A stretch of DNA of 5,133 nucleotides from Planctomycetota bacterium (GTDB taxonomy: Bacteria; Planctomycetota; Planctomycetia; Pirellulales; Pirellulaceae), in assembly GCA_024277285.1 (NCBI GenBank), contig JAJRVM010000036.1, positions 1-5,133 of the forward strand, written 5' to 3'. The stretch's first letter is position 1, and every line of letters begins with the position of its first letter. The position numbers and the translations under genes are program-made. Below, in pieces: positions 3,189 to 5,133 of the stretch. Under the pieces are notes generated by a model, which was not told the DNA's origin, did no database searches, and was given only the letters and a program-made list of their open reading frames with translations.

Positions 3189-3265
3189 GCCGACGTGGCT
3201 CGACTTAGCAAGGCGCCGGTCTTGTAAACCGGATGATGCTGGTGCAAATCCAGTCGTCGGCCCCA
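3189..3265 (+). tRNA. tRNA-Thr(TGT) with encoded CCA
   Basis: Acceptor GCCGACG/CGTCGGC and anticodon stem CCGGT/ACCGG are perfect. The loop CTTGTAA gives anticodon TGT at 3223-3225. The T-stem GCTGG/CCAGT has one G-T pair, and the T-loop is TGCAAAT with G at position 55. C73 is followed by CCA (3263-3265). Together with the initiator-like Met it is the only CCA-encoding unit, and both share the TGC T-loop. Confidence 0.9.
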
Positions 3266-3266
3266 C

Positions 3267-3338
3267 ATCTCGATGGTGTAACGGAGCGCACGGGACTCTC
3301 CTAAAGTCCAAGTCCTGGTTCGATTCCAGGTCGAGATG
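3267..3338 (+). tRNA. tRNA-Arg(CCT)
   Basis: Acceptor ATCTCGA/TCGAGAT, D-stem GTG/CAC, anticodon stem GGACT/AGTCC and T-stem CCTGG/CCAGG are perfect. The loop CTCCTAA gives anticodon CCT at 3300-3302. Length 72, G73, CT follows. Only one base separates it from the CCA end of the preceding tRNA. Last unit of the array. Confidence 0.94.
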
Positions 3339-3731
3339 CTTTCGCAACGGTACCGAAGAAGCAAGAGGTGCATCATGGCAAACCGACAACGTTCGCCAGA
3401 CGCTATACCGCGAAACGCAGTTGGTCGTGCGCGCCCTCGTTGGTGCCCGAGGACTAACCGTCCTGAGTCAGTAACTGTGCTCTGTCACATTGAACGAGGT
3501 GATCGCGACCACCGCATCCAATGATCGCGGCACAGCGCGCGTCGGTGTTCACGACCGACACTGGAAACAGCAGTTCGCAGAATCCCAAAAACTCGTCGGC
3601 AGATCGTTTTGAATCTTGGGGCGTGCAGCGAAAGGACTCTTTTGGGAACGGTCCAGATCTTTCGGACGCATGGCCACCCCACTCTCGTGGTGATGACAAG
3701 AGTGACAAAGAACTCGGCCACGTCGCCTTGA
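3339..3731. other. Intergenic region after the array, no supported gene
   Basis: I see no further tRNA and no clear intrinsic terminator. A small CCTCG/CGAGG hairpin lies at 3435-3452. Open frames exist on both strands between about 3454 and 3784, including 87 codons on the plus strand from 3521 that run 53 bases into the convergent gene at 3732-4025, and 93 codons on the minus strand directly after that gene. None has a recognisable domain or a good ribosome binding site, and they overlap one another. It may be untranslated or a decayed gene. Confidence 0.4.
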
Positions 3732-4025
3732 TCAATACTCCTCTGGTAACAGCAGCGTCGTCGCCGAACGATCGGCCTCGGTGATGATCCAGATTCTGGT
3801 GCCTCGGGACGTGCGATAGCTGGACAGCAGGCGCGCGCCGCTTGCCAGGCTGTCATCGTTGGCTTGACGATCTTCGGCGGACAGGTCGCCCCAATCGCCG
3901 GTGGCGTGTCGGTGCAGAAACTCCTGAGGCTTCTGGCCACTTGCTTCAATTGCCGATAGGGCGGCGGGCGTGGCGAGAACTCGACCCAGCGAGAATTTCG
4001 GTTTCGCGTGGTTAAGGGAGATCAA
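3732..4025 (-). CDS. Small conserved hypothetical protein ending in LLPEEY (97 aa)
   Basis: The start is TTG at 4023-4025, five bases after AAAGGAG on the minus strand. Recognisable segments are FSLGRVLATPAALSAIEASG (about 11-30), LHRHATGDWGDLSAEDR near 37-53, ARLLSSYRTSRGTRIWIITEADRS in the second half (as two parts: ARLLSSY and RIWIITEADRS), and LLPEEY at the C-terminus. From memory this pattern recurs in short proteins of planctomycete and other accessory loci; their function is unknown to me. No signal peptide or membrane segment is visible. It is the last gene of a run of four small minus-strand genes and converges on the tRNA array. Confidence 0.8.
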   Translation of the reverse strand: MISLNHAKPKFSLGRVLATPAALSAIEASGQKPQEFLHRHATGDWGDLSAEDRQANDDSLASGARLLSSYRTSRGTRIWIITEADRSATTLLLPEEY

Positions 4026-4030
4026 GTGTT

Positions 4031-4037
4031 CTCCTTT
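4031..4037 (-). promoter_or_regulatory. Ribosome binding site for the TTG-started 97-aa gene
   Basis: AAAGGAG on the minus strand, five bases before the TTG start at 4025. No ATG or GTG competes nearby in this frame, so the site fixes the start. Confidence 0.65.
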
Positions 4038-4097
4038 CGCTTAGTCTTCAATCACACCGTGGGCGGCTTCCATGCCGCCGCGCGCGTGTGGCCTTCA

Positions 4098-4274
4098 CTA
4101 TACGGGAAACAGCACTTCGCGGTTGGCGTCCACCGCGTCCCAGTCGACTGTGAGCGGCTCGCGATCCCGCTCGTACGCTTTGGGCCACAGCGGGCTGAAC
4201 CCCAGCTGGGCGATCGTCCTGCACGATTCGCCGGTGGCCTTGGCGATTTCGCGATTCAGTTCTGCTTGGGTCAT
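4098..4274 (-). CDS. Small conserved hypothetical protein (58 aa)
   Basis: The start is ATG at 4274, with AAGGA nine bases upstream. The frame is open farther upstream, but that extension is Arg/Pro-rich and not protein-like. The protein begins MTQAELNREIAKATGES, followed by an IAQLGFS segment and PLTVDWDAVDANREVLFP at the end. From memory, short proteins with an N-terminal AELDREVARATGES-like motif and a C-terminal VDWD plus LFP motif occur beside the LLPEEY-type protein in planctomycete loci. The function is unknown; the N-terminal helix could be a small DNA- or protein-binding motif, which is only a guess. A 72-base gap separates it from the next gene. Confidence 0.75.
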   Translation of the reverse strand: MTQAELNREIAKATGESCRTIAQLGFSPLWPKAYERDREPLTVDWDAVDANREVLFPV

Positions 4275-4531
4275 GGAATAACGTCCTTCAACCGTGGGAG
4301 GGTCAAGAAACAACCGAGGCCCCCGCACCGTGCAAGGGCCTGATAGAAAGGAAGCTGGACGGTGTTTTTTGCGGTCAGCGTGTCGATTGGCCGCTCCCGG
4401 GGCCACGCACGCCGGGATGATGCGTCAAGAAGCACGGACGCAGACCCTGACGCACGATCCGGCCACAAGATGGTTGGGAGCCATGAAGCCGCCCGGATGC
4501 GTTAGCGGGCGTTTACGGGCTTCGTGATCGG
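4275..4531. other. Intergenic region with inverted repeats
   Basis: No gene is supported. Three inverted repeats stand out: AGGCCC/GGGCCT (4317-4341), TGCGTCA/TGACGCA (4421-4427 and 4448-4454), and GAAGCC-GCCCG paired with CGGGC and GGCTTC (4485-4523). The last lies just after the stop of the upstream gene and could be a transcript end, but no T-run follows on the minus strand. The TGCGTCA pair resembles an operator-like palindrome with a 20-base spacer. Confidence 0.4.
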
Positions 4532-4789
4532 CTAGCCCGTCGGCGGGGCGATCGGCGTGAGCCAGTGGTCGGTCAGCCACGCATGTTCGGCGGCTAATGC
4601 ATCGCTTCGATTGTCGTACGGGCCAAGAACGGGGCCACCGACAGGTTTCAGATCCGCCAGCCAGCGTCCCAGAGCGTCCGGCTCGACATGCGAGGCGCGT
4701 GTGATATGCGGTTGGCCCAGCGCGTGAAGATCGATCGCCTCGTTATAGACGCAGCGGGCCGTGCCGCCGGGAGCAATAACAAGTTCCAT
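4532..4789 (-). CDS. Small conserved hypothetical protein with ITRASHVEPD motif (85 aa)
   Basis: I chose the ATG at 4789 because GAAGGG (4799-4804) sits nine bases upstream; the in-frame ATG at 4798 abuts that site and is less likely. Segments in order: MELVIAPGGTARCVYNEAID, LGQPHITRASHVEPD, GRWLADLKPVGGPVLGPY, and LAAEHAWLTDHWL near the C-terminus. From memory this arrangement matches short uncharacterised proteins common in planctomycete accessory regions. No membrane segment or signal peptide is seen. It starts 17 bases after the stop of the gene to its right, so the two are probably co-transcribed. Confidence 0.8.
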   Translation of the reverse strand: MELVIAPGGTARCVYNEAIDLHALGQPHITRASHVEPDALGRWLADLKPVGGPVLGPYDNRSDALAAEHAWLTDHWLTPIAPPTG

Positions 4790-4798
4790 TAGGGTCAT

Positions 4799-4804
4799 CC
4801 CTTC
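4799..4804 (-). promoter_or_regulatory. Ribosome binding site for the 85-aa gene
   Basis: GAAGGG on the minus strand, nine bases before the ATG at 4789 and inside the short gap after the upstream gene's stop. It favours the second of two nearby ATG codons. Confidence 0.55.
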
Positions 4805-4806
4805 GG

Positions 4807-5133
4807 TCACCGGGGTCGACGCAAGATATTGCGCCGGGGCCGGTCCACCAGCAGCGTATCCAGGACGTTTTGTACTTGCGTGAGCTCGCTGGCCACGGTT
4901 TGGCGCAGCCCCTGGTTGTCGCGCAGCGTCTGGGGCCGCACGCCGTGAACAATGTCCTGGCACTGCCCGACCAGCTGGTCAAGTTGTTCGCTGCTGCCAA
5001 CATTCAAACTTCTGAACCGCTCGAAAAACTCGCTCAGGTTGGTTACCACGGAATCTCGGAAGATTTTCGGCTCGCCATCGCTCTGGCCAGACAGTCGCTC
5101 GGTCAAGTGCTCCACCAGCTGCGACAGTTCCTC
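4807..5133 (-). CDS. Conserved hypothetical protein ending in VDRPRRNILRRPR, 5' end outside window
   Basis: The frame is open to the right edge, giving 108 visible codons; a GTG at 5113-5115 is internal to a continuous frame and is probably not the start. Visible segments: FRDSVVTNLSEFFERFRSLN, EQLDQLVGQCQDIVHGV, LRQTVASELTQVQNVLDTLL and the basic tail VDRPRRNILRRPR. The spacing of hydrophobic residues suggests mostly alpha-helix, possibly a coiled coil. From memory a VDRPRRRILR-type tail recurs in planctomycete accessory loci; the function is unknown. The TGA is followed 17 bases later by the next start, suggesting an operon. Confidence 0.75.
   Translation of the reverse strand, partial: EELSQLVEHLTERLSGQSDGEPKIFRDSVVTNLSEFFERFRSLNVGSSEQLDQLVGQCQDIVHGVRPQTLRDNQGLRQTVASELTQVQNVLDTLLVDRPRRNILRRPR

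Larger units (their letters stand above)
1253..3338 (+). other. tRNA gene array (23 tRNA or tRNA-like units)
   Basis: All units lie on the plus strand with spacers of about 4 to 50 bases, and no protein gene interrupts them. Fourteen amino acid identities are represented; I found no Lys, Ile, His, Cys, Trp or Asp unit. Twenty-one units are followed by CT after the discriminator base and two by an encoded CCA. Dense mixed arrays of this kind, often with degenerate members, are known from plasmids, integrative elements and large phages. Confidence 0.93.

Noticed and set aside
1253..3338. CRISPR array suggested by regularly spaced similar motifs
   Set aside because: The recurring motif is the tRNA T-arm; there is no constant repeat with unique spacers.
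1106..3389. Several long open frames on both strands across the tRNA array
   Set aside because: They read through tRNA genes; repeated GXRXP-like and STRS-like peptides come from T-arm sequences, not from proteins.
3454..3735. 93-codon minus-strand open frame directly after the LLPEEY gene, overlapping its stop codon
   Set aside because: TTG start without its own ribosome binding site and a sequence without protein-family features; a translationally coupled gene cannot be fully excluded.
3521..3784. 87-codon plus-strand open frame in the region after the array
   Set aside because: No recognisable domain and no good ribosome binding site; it runs into the convergent 97-aa gene and overlaps other open frames.
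4485..4523. Hairpin as an intrinsic terminator for the minus-strand operon
   Set aside because: Stem halves are separated by a 7-base one-sided bulge and no T-run follows on the minus strand.

Overview
The window suggests a planctomycete accessory region (plasmid, integrative element or phage-like island). The evidence is four small minus-strand proteins on the right, three or four of which match, from memory, short uncharacterised proteins that recur in planctomycete accessory loci, plus a divergent DnaN-like sliding clamp on the left. No database was searched, so the host assignment is an inference.

Layout. Positions 1-770 (minus) hold a DnaN-like clamp gene with a one-base frame break at a G-run; it leaves the window at the left. 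Positions 784-1252 carry no convincing gene, but hold two hairpins and a strong intrinsic terminator. Positions 1253-3338 (plus) are a dense tRNA array: 23 tRNA or tRNA-like units in one orientation in about 2.1 kb. In order they are Phe(GAA), a broken Glu-like unit, Pro(GGG), Asn(GTT), Ser(CGA), Gly(TCC), Gln(TTG), a deleted Gly-like fragment, Arg(GCG), Arg(TCG), Leu(TAA), Glu(TTC), Tyr(GTA), Leu(CAG), Met(CAT), an initiator-like Met(CAT), Leu(GAG), Val(GAC), Thr(GGT), Ala(TGC), Ala(GGC), Thr(TGT) and Arg(CCT). Positions 3339-3731 have no supported gene. Positions 3732-5133 (minus) hold four small genes that converge on the array.

The most unusual content is inside the array. Three tRNAs (Phe, Pro, Leu-CAG) are enlarged by the same hairpin-forming insertion, in the D-loop of Phe and Leu and in the T-loop of Pro. 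The Phe and Leu copies differ at only three sites, and two of these form a compensatory base-pair change. Twenty-one of 23 units have CT directly after the discriminator base; the other two carry encoded CCA and are also the only two with G at T-loop position 55. Other oddities are Leu tRNAs without the long variable arm, tRNAs with very short D-arms and no 8-9 linker, an Ala tRNA whose extra variable-loop sequence pairs with its own D-arm strand, and a rare Arg(GCG) anticodon.

The array could supply translation for an element that also carries its own clamp. Several units look decayed or remodelled, so function of each must be treated separately. All tRNA folds were made by eye.
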